NCBI GenBank assembly: GCA_000469685.2 | Contig: LS997566.1 | Span: forward strand, 7,546,491-7,610,490 | Length of the DNA stretch: 64,000 bases | From: Haemonchus contortus | Lineage: Eukaryota > Nematoda > Chromadorea > Rhabditida > Trichostrongylidae | Reading direction: 5' to 3' | Shown here: positions 12,040 through 24,418 of the stretch, in pieces | Numbering within the stretch: position 1 is the first letter of the stretch | How the letters are laid out: each line of letters starts with the position of its first letter | The notes under the pieces: generated by a model | What the model saw: only the letters and a program-made list of their open reading frames with translations | Told to the model about the DNA's origin: nothing | Database searches by the model: none | Translations under genes and position numbers: made by a program

Positions 12040-12640
12040 AGAGCAAATTAGCACAAGTAGCTGACCCACTCATCCCCCCCCCTCACCCCAACTCGAGTTG
12101 CCATGTTGCGCAATGTTTCAAACACTCCTTCCTTAAAGCTTTGTAACATTTGGTTACTTATCTTGCAACCCATGTCAACAAAATATGTGCGCATGGTTAC
12201 AATTGCCAAGTTTTCGTAGATATTACCGCTAATGTTCCTTCTTAACCAATAAAAATACCCGGTATCGCGCTGACGACCTTGCCGGTGTCTGACGTCCCGA
12301 GGGACTGAAACTGTAACCGTTCCGGTCCAGCGACCATCGCAAAATCGTATGATAGGTGTTGGGCCTCCTTCTAATCGGACCCTGCCCTCGTGTGTGTCGG
12401 GGATAGTGAGCATCACCCTTCCCACAGCACGTTATGTGACGCTGATCGCATGCTCATTCAGCTTCCGATAGGTCCGAGTCTCTGATGGGTATTGAAAAGC
12501 GGGAAGGCGCGCAGTGCCTAGAAGGTGAGCGCGTAGGTGGAGGTTCTTCGCTTTCTTCAGTACTTTTCCTAAATGCTCCTCACGCTTGCTGGGGCTGGAT
12601 CGTTCATCATGTTGACTTCTCAACCTGCATAGACGTAGCT
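12040..12640 (-). pseudogene. RTE-type non-LTR retrotransposon fragment
   Basis: Minus-strand frames give the end of an RTE-1-like reverse transcriptase: KVLKKAKNLHLRAHLL followed by LPAFQYPSETRTYRK (RTE: RLRAHLF, LPALTYASETW), then GRVML and DGRWTGTVTVSVPRDVRHRQG, matching the conserved RWT..V..W.PRD....GR tail of these elements. The frame breaks between the two blocks near 12430. Only the C-terminal part is present, as expected for 5'-truncated non-LTR insertions. A 9-C run lies at 12074-12082. Confidence 0.7.
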
Positions 12641-12684
12641 ATAGCAATCTGAGACGCCCTTCCCTTAAGCTTGAAGGAATCATC

Positions 12685-12770
12685 ATGTACCACCCAGTCT
12701 CTCCTGAATATCGTTCCCATTGGCTTCGTACCACCCGTTCCTCCTAAAAATCGTTCCCGTTAGGTTCAGT
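12685..12770. repeat. Two-unit tandem repeat, ~43 bp
   Basis: CCACCC-GT-CTCCT-AATATCGTTCCC is followed at once by a second copy CCACCCGTTCCTCCTAAAAATCGTTCCC. A local tandem duplication. Confidence 0.5.
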
Positions 12771-13304
12771 CGCAGGGATGCCCTTATTCTATGTACTCTA
12801 ATGAAAAACAATGTGTTTGTGCTCCTGACGGTATTGCATCAAAGTTCGAAGTAGACACACAGTAAAATTTGACGCAGCTGAAAAACACATGTCGATAGGG
12901 TTTTTGGTAGCACTACCATTGATGGAAAGCAACAAAACAAAACCACAAAAAGCTCAAATGGTGGGACTCTGATTCCCCACGATATAAGGGTGTGATTGAT
13001 CGGGAGGAAAACTGAAACGCAGAGGCAGTTTTCTTTAGGTAATCCAGTTCGAGCGCCATCTAACAACAGGCTCCATTTTTTGAAACAAGTGATACTTTTC
13101 TGAGCAAAGAATTCGACGCGGTACTAACAGCACAGTGCACATACTGCTCAGTATGTGCCCAAGCTTATGCCTATGATTGGAACCTGCGTGTGGCGCAACC
13201 TCTGCAGCCCCTACAACGCTTAAAAACTCGTCCGCCTTGGATGTGTACATCGGCTAAGACGGTATTAAGGCCCTTAATATGCTCTCTTTAGGTTGTTTTT
13301 CGGT
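12771..13304. other. Intergenic, nothing recognised
   Basis: No supported gene or repeat. Confidence 0.4.
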
Positions 13305-13411
13305 ACGACAGCGTCCATTTCGCCATTCTTGGGGGTCACAGGTCGGTACTCTCTCGTACTAGTACAGAAAGTAATTTCAGAATCCACTTTATCGTGAAAT
13401 CTGCCTTTGAG
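13305..13411. repeat. MITE right-end fragment
   Basis: Shares CGACAGCGTCC-TTT and the terminal ATCGTGAA-TCTGCCTTTGAG with the right end of the intronic element at 36676-37475. The left end is missing. Confidence 0.5.
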
Positions 13412-15390
13412 TTCCCCCAGTTATTCCGAAGGTGTTGCCATGAAGTCAATTCAAATCGGAAAGAAATCATCCGTCCACTGTAAAAACTCAGTTTCGAGAG
13501 CCTTCCTGCTATTATACAGTTACTGACAGTTACTTGCTGAGTTTTTTCAAGCAGAATTGGGTTTTCTTCCGGACTGAATCACGTAGCAACCAAACATGGT
13601 GAAAAGAGAATGTGCCGCACAGATATGCTTATAATGCTGTGTGAAATTTGCCGGGAGTGTAATCAGCTGCTTTCAGATCTATTTGTTGTTTCTGTAACAT
13701 TTGGCTTTTCAAATCCGATGACAAAGAGCAATTTTAAAAACAACTAATCTATCCGAGGACTCAAACAGTGAAAACTTTGTTAATTGATCCTCCTTCATAA
13801 GCCCACCCTATTCGAAACTACTTACGTTGCGCTCTTTTTCAGCCACACAGTTCCTTTCCATAGTTTCTGAGATCAATGCAGAATAGAATAGAAAGGATTC
13901 CATAGCGGTCACTGCATATCCTGCCGAAGACTGCACCAAAATCCCTCAGCAGTGAACAAAAACCCAAATAATTGTTCTCTGTTTATTTTTTCATATATTT
14001 ACTTGTGTATATATTCATTTTTATATATTTGCAACGTCAGTGAGCCAGTCGCGATATACAACAAAAACGACATCATCTGCAACTTTTTTCGTTCAAGTGG
14101 TTATCTAAAGCTCAAAACCCTTACTATAGGGTGTATGGAAAGATAAGAAAAAGAAAAGCAACCACTGACTAGCATAGCAAGTAAAGCTACAGAGCTTCAA
14201 GTTGCCTATGTGGCTTCAGACAGGACTTTCTCCGTCTCGTTTTGTGTTTCAGATGTAATCCTACCACGGATTTGTGCGAATGATCCCTCGATCTCACGAC
14301 AGCCTTCTCTGCATGGAAATGTACACTACGATCGGAACGTCGTGAAGCTATAGCTTGCCCGTCATGCTTTTTGAATGACGATTGTTGCTAACAATAACAG
14401 TTTCCACCCATTCTCGCTCGGACCTTTCGCCCCTACATAGTGGATTCCCCACTCCATTCCGTTAGTTCTGTCACTGCTTGACTTTTTTTTTCCTCGAAGG
14501 CATGATGTCAATGTGTCGTTGTAGTCTCCTTAGAAAAAAAAAAGAAGAAAGAAGCTCTTAGAAGCCCCATCAGTTATGAGGAACGAGTTTCAGCTAGCGT
14601 CAATGTTATGGTTGGTTTCATTGGAGGTTTCATGGGCGTCAAATGTTTCTATTCGCTTAGAATATCCTGGCAGCGCAATCCTGCAACGATGAAACATTTG
14701 CCTGTTCTTGTCGTTATCGTAACAAAGTCTCCCACCACATATGATAGATTGATGCAAAAGCTCTTACTCACATGAGCCACTTCCTTCGCTATTTAGTTAT
14801 GAGCGAAAGACAATAGGATCCTTGAAAACGATTCGAACTCGACTTCGACACCATGAGACGTTCTCCTAGAAGGGTGAAATGCAGATCCAATTGTGTATTC
14901 AAATGCGCCTGTGAAGTAGAAAGCGCGGCGCATCCAAATCGGCTATCAATACATAGCACGCGTTGTACAATTTCTTCCATAGTGCATGTGTCAATGGGGA
15001 TGAAAAAGCGTTGGACACAGATGCTGTATAACGATCCACATGAACCAAATCGCTTTCATTCCAGTTAAGATCCGTTCTCTGGAGCTTCCAGTGAGCCATC
15101 ACAGCTGGCCAGAATAAAAAGGATCGTTCCAGATTCCCATGTAACTTCGACAAGAGTCGGTGGGCCGACATAGCGAGGATTACTGACTGCAGTTATTCGC
15201 TACCAGCGCTTAGCTTTCCCATCCATACCCGGTCACAGTTTTCGGCCTGAATTTCCCTGACCCTATGGGAGCACGGGAATATTTGCATACTGGGCTTCTG
15301 ATTTGATAGAGCCATTCCTCCCAATGTTTGGTCGTATTCAAATAGGTCTATGATTGAATTGATTTTTCGAGAATTGGACGGTTTTCCGGG
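13412..15390. other. Intergenic, no gene recognised
   Basis: AT-rich with several stop-bounded short frames and an A/T-rich stretch near 13980-14030. Nothing supported. Confidence 0.4.
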
Positions 15391-15790
15391 GGTGTGGTGC
15401 GATTCACGCGCCAATATAATGAGGTCATCGGACAAAACACGCTAAAACATCATTCTTACCATCATAATGGAAGAAATAAGAACTTATGAGTAGAATAAGT
15501 AAAGAAATGACCAACTATGCACGTTTACAGATGGATTGCGTTTACTAGGATCGAAAAAATTAAAGTTATTCTTATTTTGAACGTTTGACTAGTAAATTGT
15601 TGACCTATGAGGTGAATTCTCAGTCTCGAAGGGGCTTTTTTTTGCCATAGTAAAGAGATTTGCTCTATTCTTGGTGAAGCTGTGAACTACTGCAAATTTA
15701 TTTGGTCCATCTCAACAGGAAGGTACTGAAACGGTGCTGCGTGCGCGATGACCTCATTATATTGGCGCGTGAATCGCGCGCCCCCCGTTT
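15391..15790. repeat. Inverted repeat pair, ~30 bp arms
   Basis: GATTCACGCGCCAATATAAT with GAGGTCATCG (about 15401-15430) is exactly inverted as CGATGACCTC with ATTATATTGGCGCGTGAATC (about 15748-15777). Both arms lie next to GC-rich TTTTCCGG-like sequence. It could be a small TIR element or a local inversion product. No coding content. Confidence 0.65.
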
Positions 15791-15978
15791 TCCGGTAAAT
15801 TTCATCAAACTGTAGCTACAGTAAGCCGTAATCGCCCACTTACCATGTCCAGGAGGCAGCGTGATCTCTGAGAGTTCGAACCAATCGATTTCCATCAATC
15901 GCGCAAGAACAGAAATCTGAAACGGATCCAAATTCTAAAAGAAATATCACTACTGCTAAAGATAAACAGGCATGTCAT

Positions 15979-16187
15979 TTAAAAAACGCATTAATTGCGT
16001 TGTAATATGAAGCAATAGTGAGATTACGGTAAGAAATTGGATCCGTGGTGAGCCTTCGTTCTAATGCAACTGGGCGCATTCATAATAGGTGCGTTTTTCT
16101 GTAGACTAGAGCATTTTATGCATATATAGGCGCAAAAACGCAGATATGGGCGTAAAAATGCAGTTAATTGCGTTTTTACTTTTTTAC
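15979..16187. repeat. Short inverted-repeat element rich in AAAACGCA motifs
   Basis: Left end TTAAAAAACGCATTAATTGC and right end GCAGTTAATTGCGTTTTTAC are imperfect inverted repeats about 200 bases apart. Additional GCGTTTTT/AAAAACGC copies lie between them. Looks like a very small MITE. Confidence 0.45.
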
Positions 16188-16302
16188 CCACTATGAATGC
16201 TCCTAGTCATTTGCCATTCTGTTTCGCTTTTGCTATCGAGCCCTCCGTTTTGTTGGGCATGAGCTCTCGCCAGCTCCTTCAAGTACTGGAGTTGAATGGG
16301 GC

Positions 16303-16746
16303 CTAAATGTGCAAATGGAAGACAGCTTCGTCACGGTCTTCCAACCCTGCCCCTAGCTTAAGCGATTCCGAATTCACCTCGAAATGATGGCCTTCCAAGT
16401 GAGGGACCACGTCCATAAATTGCCCCTCGTTTTTTTCCCCTTCTGCCCCCCCCCCCTCGTTAAATGTCTTTGGGCATAACTGCAGCGATTCACCCGTTGA
16501 CGACGACAGCACGGGGATGCATCGATCGCTTCCGGGTGGTGGTCGTCGCGGCGCGGCGGTCGCGCCATATCGATCGTCGCAACTGCGTTTCTCCCCTCCG
16601 AATCCCACGCTTGCACCCCTTATTGGCCAGAGCCCGCTGGGCGAATAAGTGCATTTTCGCTTTTTTTCTTTGGTTACCAGTAGGTCCCTTTTTCGCTTCC
16701 TTGTTCGGTGGCAGTTCTTTTCTTCAACCGTAAACCAAGCGGACAA
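16303..16746 (-). CDS. Unassigned 147-codon ORF over a CpG-rich patch
   Basis: Open minus-strand frame of 147 codons. It begins basic (KRKRDLL), crosses a CpG-rich patch (16490-16600), encodes a short glycine run over a C/G homopolymer at about 16447-16456, and ends DEAVFHLHI. I recognise no domain. An opposite-strand frame overlaps most of it, as expected from GC-rich sequence. It may be a chance ORF or part of an unspliced exon. Confidence 0.15.
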   Translation of the reverse strand: MSAWFTVEEKNCHRTRKRKRDLLVTKEKKRKCTYSPSGLWPIRGASVGFGGEKRSCDDRYGATAAPRRPPPGSDRCIPVLSSSTGESLQLCPKTFNEGGGAEGEKNEGQFMDVVPHLEGHHFEVNSESLKLGAGLEDRDEAVFHLHI

Positions 16747-16749
16747 AGT

Positions 16750-19700
16750 CGTCGAAATTTGTATAGGGACACGTCATTTTGCATTTCGCCTGGACTCTTA
16801 ACTGCCCCACTGTGTCATTGGAAAGCACGGGTATTCCACCCAGCACGTACTGGTGCGAAATGCTCATCTGAGTCTTCGGAACCGGTCACATTCATAAGCA
16901 CACGAAGCTAGGGCTACTAGTGTTAGAGTGCCCAGCAGAGTAACATTTTGTCGTGAATTGAGATACGTTGCCCGTAATTGATCTGCGGCCAGTACCTGCT
17001 ATTTTACGACTACTATTGCGAAACATTGCGTGAAGTTTTAGGGCTGAAACGAAATTTTTGGGGTTTTTTTGTATCGCTTGTCGTGCCTTATGTTATGCTA
17101 TTCTAAATTATTCTCGTCCTTTAAGCACAATTTGTAATTCGTGTCCTCACGATGACGTCAATCGTGAATTGCTCTCGAATGAAATTGTTGCTGCTTATTT
17201 GACGCAGTAACCAAAAAACAAAACCTTAATAGGAAGAATCTTTCCATCCTTCCGACCTGGTCGATTTTTCTTTGGTAGCGCGGAGTGGTTTCATTTCTTT
17301 GTTCATGTGGGTTTCATTTGAAAAAAAAAACTTCAATTTTTGTTTGTGGGTAAATCTCACCTGCAGGATAATGGTCTATAATGGGTGCTGCTGTCCGTCA
17401 GAAGCAAGACTTAGCTTTCCGGTAAAAATGCATCGTTTCAGCTATTTGTGAGCTGCCTTATAGCTGGGATTGATTCGATTGTATTCATGAATACCTTGCC
17501 GCCTTGTCTATCTTATTCTATTCCCAAAAAAAAGAATGAAGCGGCTTACCGCCAACCCAAGTAATTTAGCAGATAATCAGTTACAATAGCAATCGTTTAC
17601 CTGCTGTATTGCTTGAGATGATGGTAAGCCGGGCATGTATGTTTCTTATGGTAGACTTTCTGGAAAATTCTTTTATCACGTGACTTGCCACCTATTGAGG
17701 TTCGGCTAATTCTACATAAATTAATACTTAACATGGCAGTCACGCAGCAATTGAGAATGACGGTCTTTTAGCCTACCAGTGAAGCAGTCTTTTATAAGAA
17801 TTCACTTGTCTTTAGTCATGCATAGCAGCTGTGGGCTCGATCCCTCGTCTAAGGACAAGTAAATACTGCCTAAGTGTGGGCATAGGAAGAGGAGGAGAAT
17901 GAAGACATTTTGCAGTTTTTCGCCAGGATCCCGATATGTGGATTGAGAATCTATGAACTAAGTGAAATAGGAGCATTTTCGGGGGTTGAGCCAATGCCCC
18001 TATCAGCATTAACATCGATTCCATTAATGGGGACGTATTTCCGCCGGAAAGCGCTGCTATTACGCCATTCGAAAAACATGCACTAAGTTTTCAGACGTCA
18101 TTATGGGAAGATCGTCCTTAGGGTTAGGTCATAATTTGTGGGGTCGGTTTGAAAACGGTATGCTATAAATAACAATTCGGCAAATAAGTAACGTTAGCCG
18201 TATTTGGAGCGTGACGAATTTCGTCGAAAAAAGTGTCTAAATGACGTCACTATGCTGGTTTGTTCGAAATTCCTCCCAGTGCCACGAGCGGATGCCATTT
18301 GCAGTAAACATAGAGTTAGCATTGAAGGGTTAAACTGGCCATAGCGACTAGCAGGGAGGTTCGTTATTCGCTTACATTCGGGTGTTGATTTGAAAGTTCA
18401 TTTTTTGTGCCATTCACATCATCATTTCAGTACGATTTCATATTTCGATGTTTCCCTTTACCCCAGGCCCTTTGAATACAATTCCCATTTCTTATTATAC
18501 ATTTACGAAAACTTGCACTTTCTATACGATTCCCATGCGCGCCTCCCACGCTTTCATACATAATGGCACCTAAACCAAATTTGAATTTCCATATTCTTTC
18601 AAGGTGATGCGGACGTCACATTTATAATTGTTCTGCAACTGTTCTAAAGAATAATTTGTACAAAATGGAGAAGATGCTGTGGCTTTGGGACACCTGACAG
18701 GAAGTCAAGATCGCTCAACCAATTCATGTGATTCAGAGATTACAATGCACTATTCCTCGTCCACCTTTGTCTCAGCTTTGTTCAGTTTTTCGTTTCGCTG
18801 ATTGCCAGGAAATCCATTTATAAAAATGTTCAGCCAGCTCTGAACAAATTTCCTTCTTTGCGAACTTCCAACAACGAATGCGTTACGTGACGGTGACGAT
18901 TTACCCCACCTATCGTTTTGTTGGATGATTTTGATGCTTCAGGCCCAGAACACTGGGTTAATTGTAAAGTTTTTGTAAGGAAAACTTTGAGTGTGCCGGG
19001 AACTATGGCAAATGAAGAATCTTGTCCTGAAACGGGTCATTTCCAAGCCATTAGTGAACAGACAAGCTAAAAGTTTTATTTTTAGATGTCCCTTAGGCTC
19101 TCTCCATGAAGCTTCCACGTCATCGCTAGCAGCCAAGCATGATCCCTCGTAATGAATCTAAATTCTTACCGTAATCCAACTATTGCTTTATCTTGCAGTA
19201 AACGCCTTTACATAGTTGCAGTGAAGCAGTACACGGGCCATGGTAACACTTTGACACCTTACTCCACATTGTGATAACTGGGAGCAATTTTTCTTTCTAC
19301 AAAGTCCAACTCGCTCTCATTGGCATGTTCGTAGGCTGCACCCATTTTATACATTACCTTTTCATTTAATTTGCTATTTCCATTAGGTTTTTGGGTGCTA
19401 CATGACAACCACGGTACTTGATGTGTTTAACTTATAAGACAGGTTTTTAAGGAAACTATTATATTCTGTACATAAGAAACACTGAATGATACAGCGAGTC
19501 CGTAGTATGCAGCTTCTTGAGTGATTGCTTTCCAGACACATCAAGTCGTACATTTTTTTGTAAGGGACAGCTTAAGACCCTTTTTTGAAGCGGCTCGTCT
19601 CCAACTATGTCCCTGTTTTCATCTGCTTTTTTGATCCCGTCTCCTTCTTTCTTGTGAATCATTGCTATCGTTCACCAGTGGCAAGTGATGTCAGCCATCT

Positions 19701-21140
19701 TCTCATTGATTTCCTTTCATGATTGTAATCCGTCATTAATTATTCACACACCAATCTCCATCTTAAATAGTTCAATTTTGAAATCGCTAGCAGGCCCATT
19801 AAACAAGACTATCAAAAATTTCTGAACTGTAATCTGCATCTGATGGTTTCCTTCTACACGAAAGTCTTCATTTCGGAATCCACGAAATCGTTTTCATAAT
19901 ATTGAAGTCCGTCATAGAAGCAAGGGTGTACCTGAGTTGCGTTTTTCCTGTAAAGGAAGGTAGATAAGTGCAACATCACTGCAATAAAAACTTCTTAAGC
20001 ATTTGGAAAAGTCCGGCTTGGCATGAGACTTAAACCGGTAATCTTACTCTTACTAATAGAGCGACACGAATTGTGAGCTTTAAGGAATTCGCTCTGATGT
20101 GGGGAATTGTGGTTCTTGTGATTGCATGCATCATATGCAATGTTTGAAAGTTCTTTCTTGAGAATAGCTTAAATATTCCTAGCTTGAATATATGGCTTAG
20201 AAACCTTCACTTATTGTCTGCTTTCTCATGGTGAAAACTTTTTTGTTAGAGTTGCAACTTCGGCATTTTACGTCAAGAACTTCACACTTTGAAATACCGG
20301 CCTTAAATATGACTCGTAGGAGAGAACTCCATTAATTCCAACAAGTGAAGTACTATCGGGGCCTATCCACGCAGATTCTATTTTCGAGGGAAACAATGGA
20401 TTCCGCAGCTGGAATGTTGCACTTTCCTTTTACTCAGATTGAAGAACTCAGACAAAAGCTAATTTTCAGTCACGGAACGTCAAGCAGGCAATTAAATTTC
20501 GAAGGTTGAAGAAGTACAAAACCCAAGAGACTTTAGTTATGGAATTTCCAAGTCAGCGAAATTTAATTGCATTTTATTTGCTTTTTGTTTTTTTTTTTGG
20601 TTGAGAAACAAAGTTGGGCAACTGCAGAAACTGAGCGGTTCTCATTAGTTGTGTCGCCATCAAGCCGTTGTCACAACACACGACTGAAAGTGTTATTCGA
20701 CTTGTTCGACTTGGGTGTAGCCAGAGTTGTGCTGCTTTGGTGAAGGTTGTAGATATAAAACATCTTTCATCTGATCTCCACTTCCATCCTTACTGCTTAT
20801 CAGTAGAGGTCGGAGGTGATAAATTGAAGGCTAGCAACAGAATCGGCATACATAGGGTCTTAATATAATAATACCTCAACTTCGCTGCTGATCGTACCTA
20901 ACAGCTTGAATCTCATCGCAACTGTTGTTGTCGCAATTTGGGATTTATTGAAGCGCTGAAAAGTTTTTCACCTCAATTTGTCCCCCTTTTCTATCGATGA
21001 ATTACGAAAGGCTAGCAACATTTTCGGTGATTAATTTAATTCGCGGAGGGGACTGCCCGTTGTCCTTAGATCAGAAAGATTTTAGTTATTCAAGTTATGT
21101 ATAGTAAAAGTCGTTTTAGCGGATCCTTAGCTGAGTAACT
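16750..21140. other. Intergenic, no gene recognised
   Basis: 4.4 kb of AT-rich sequence with only short frames. No RNA gene, transposon terminus or strong repeat recognised. Confidence 0.4.
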
Positions 21141-21410
21141 AGGGTGTGGCGCAGTAGGTCCGAAAGTGTCGCTTCGCGGCGAGAGACGCCGCGCACAAAG
21201 GAATGTAGCGGAATGCAGCGGCAGGTAGGAAATTCAGGAACAAAAGCACTAACAGTAGAATCATGCCATAATTAACAATCGCATAGCGAGTGAGTTGTAT
21301 GAAGAACTCTAGAATTGTTATTACGTTGAGGCATGTATTGTTATTGAGGCAAATGGTCCGCGACAGCCGCGTGCGGCAGATCGATTACACCAAACCGTTC
21401 CTACTACTAC
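21141..21410 (+). repeat. Dispersed repeat family R1, copy 2 (longest)
   Basis: Starts GGTGTGGCGCAGTAGGTCCG, in which TGGCGCAGTAGG matches a tRNA A box, and ends near CGCGACAGCCGCGTGCGGCA then GATCGATTACACCAAACCGTT. Homologous to 11770-12001 (inverted) and to the 3' part at 38270-38440. No clear B box is visible, so a SINE origin is only suggested. Confidence 0.65.
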
Positions 21411-24352
21411 TACCCGTCTCCCGTCTTGCTTACGGTATCAGCTATTGCTTTGGAAGCATTGCTAGAGTAGCTAGTGCTTGAGTGCGTGGACATCATCTGT
21501 GCAGTTTTTGTGAGATGGATCCGTATTTCACAGCATCTACATCACATCTTCATTGTAATGTGGTAGAAAGACGCTGTTTTTTATAAGGTTTGGCCTCGTT
21601 TACAAACCTTCGTGAGCATTCCGTTACAATGTGGGCTAGATCCTTTTAAACTGGTTGTCTCCGTTTTTCTTATCGTATACCGACCGTATTCCTCATTATA
21701 AACGTTCACGGTTAGATTTCACCTTGACGAAACTTAATTTCTTTTTCATAGTTGCCATTTTAGAGAAGTAGATTGTGAGTGTGTCGTGCTGGTGTCTAAC
21801 TGCGTTGGCATCGATTATTCTTCCTGGAGGCCGCTCGGCTGGCCGCCAGTCAGTCAAACGCTCCCACCTCCGTCAGCGGCAGCAGGCAACGACTCGAGGA
21901 CGTTGAACAACACCTTGAAGACTCTTTCCTAATTCTATTTTCTGCTTTGCGACCACATTGAATGAGTGAAGCGCTGGCAAGCAACCACTGCATGCACTTT
22001 ATAATGTCATTCATCGTCCACATCTGTTTATTGGTCTTTCTCCTTCGGTTTAATGCCCTTCTCTACTGCCCTTTAACGTGAGTTTTTTCGTGTGGGATCA
22101 CTTTCTTTAAGTATGCCCATACAAGTTTATGATGTCGTTAAGGACGGCTTTTGGAATTGCTGATGCTCTTTGGGATCCTTTTGATCGCTCACTGCCTTTT
22201 TAGTAGATTTACTGGCTTTGGAAAGGAAAAACGCCTGCACGCATGGTAATGGATTACACTTCTTTCGAATACTTGCGGCGTTCATTATGTAAGAAGACTA
22301 CAGTAAATCGTGAATGATGTTTGAGGGGATTGGCCAGCGATGTAATCAAACCATCGATATATTCAAGAAGATTATTGTTCCACATCTGGCCCGCGTTGGC
22401 CAACCCAAACGTTCTGGAAGCTACAGACATTTGATGTTAGCCCAATTTCCGATGATGCTCATGCCATCTTCTTGGAAAGTATAAGTCTCTACTACGTCGA
22501 GCTTTAGTATCTCGGACCTTCTGACATACTAGAGGTATTACTGTCGACACATTCTCTGTGGTTGAAGAACTATTTACTGGTAGTTCTCATTGGCATATAG
22601 GCCCTTCTATTGATTGTCACTGAAATATGTGGTATGTTTAGTTTGATATGAATCTGCGCGCAGAGATGGAGAAACGTTTCAGATGCATGTGAAGGTCCGC
22701 TGCACTTTCGTTTGCTTTGCTCAGGAGTGCCTTTGGGCTATCATCGTTTTCCCGTTACGCACTATTTGAGTTTCGTGAAATTAATATTCATTCACATTCC
22801 AGACTCCTTTCTCTCCTAAGGCTATGCTAAGTTCTCAATTCCTTTTCAGGGATTAACTACTTCGTTGCTTACACTAATAGCTATTTGGTCGGTTCCTCAG
22901 CAAAAGACGGACCATTTGAATGAGTTTTCTCGTTCAATTTGATCCTCATTTATGTGTAAGATCAGAAGAAAGGAGCGCTGTGCTCCTCTTTTCGCCTCCG
23001 GAAATTTTGCAACGTTCCGGTCATGATGGAAACAGCTTAATCGTAGCCTACTTTTTGTTGAATGACTTAACGTTTTGTAACTGAACAAAAACTACTTTTC
23101 AAATAGTCAAAACTGAGGGAGTGTCAGGTGCGAAATATGGCTTTTTTGTAGCACGGTATCCGGTTACTCCTTGGTCTTTTCCTTTTTAGGACCACTGAGT
23201 TGTGCTGTCTATGGTAGAGGCCCTTAATTTTTTCCGATAATGGCTAATGAAAACATAATTTATGGCTCATAAGGGCCTGTTTTTATGTGGCTGATTAGTC
23301 TATTGTCAGAGCACGTTTCCAGCTGTAAACAAATTCTGCAAAAAAAAGACTGAATTATTGAGTAAGACTAGCTCGCAAGCACGTGCAGGATTCAATTAGC
23401 TTTTCATTTTTTTCTCATGCTTGTTCTCCCTCAGAATGAGGTGAGTTGCCTAGAAACGGTTGAAATTCGCCTCGATTGATTAAAAAAAAAGGTTTGCGCC
23501 AGCACTCTGTGCATGGTCATCTTCCTAAGAACTATGCTCACAACTTTTTGAACCTTGTTCAAATTCCAGGTTGGAATGTCAAATGGGGGGCTAGACTAGT
23601 AAGTAATTGACAAATGTAAGTAAGCATGTTCGGTCGTAATTACTGCGATGTGATGGCAAAAACAATAGTCGCGTTTTCCTTCATCCGTCTGCGACACGAG
23701 CATGGAGTGTTCATTACAGCAATACATGCTGTCATGCAGAGAATTTCCTTTTGCACGGGAATGTCGTTACTGACTTGAGAAGTGAATTAGCTACTTAAGA
23801 TGATCGAAGAACTACAACGAGGAAAGATGCAATTTCATAACCCGACATCACATTTGCATTCGTAGGCGTTGCACCTGTCATGCCTTAGGGAGAGGTTTAT
23901 TCAAGTTGCGTTTTTGAAGCGATTTTTCCTTTTCCCCCTTTCATGGATTCCTGATTGGTGACGAACGCTGCTTACTCATGGTTCCTTCTAAGAGTGACTT
24001 CTAAAGTAATGGGACAAGGACAGAAATTTGGGACGGGCAGCTATCTCCACAGTAGTCCGATGGTGAATTTCGGCTCGAATATCTGGTTATGACGCAACAC
24101 AACCATCACTGTGCTCTTCTTTGTCTCTCACCGTCTATTTGGGCTTGCCGAGCACTATTTTTCGATGCATCGATTTGTGATGGGTTTGAGGTGCAGACTG
24201 AAACGTGATTATGTCGAACGGTAGAACGGATCGTGTCGTCCATGGCCGTTCTGCGTCTGTTGCATATTACTTCACGATGAAGTTACTGTAAAAGCCGGGT
24301 GCCCGTCTTGAATTTATGTTCTTGTAGTGGTGGGCGAGTTCATTTTGCTTAT
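21411..24352. other. Intergenic, no gene recognised
   Basis: No supported gene. A GC-rich short patch lies at about 21825-21900. Otherwise AT-rich. Confidence 0.4.
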
Positions 24353-24418
24353 CGCTTCAGTGGTTTCTCACAATCGCCTTTACATCTAGAAAGGCGATTG
24401 TGAGAAACTGGTGAAGCG
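24353..24418. ncRNA. Perfectly spaced hairpin, miRNA-precursor-like
   Basis: Arm 1 (24353-24381) and arm 2 (24390-24418) are 29 bases each and complementary except for a three-base internal mismatch, separated by an 8-base loop ACATCTAG. The uninterrupted 19-bp block is TTTCTCACAATCGCCTTT(T) against its complement. The size and single small bulge fit an animal pre-miRNA, but I do not recognise the arm as a known nematode miRNA family. It could equally be a small inverted repeat left by a transposon. Confidence 0.4.
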
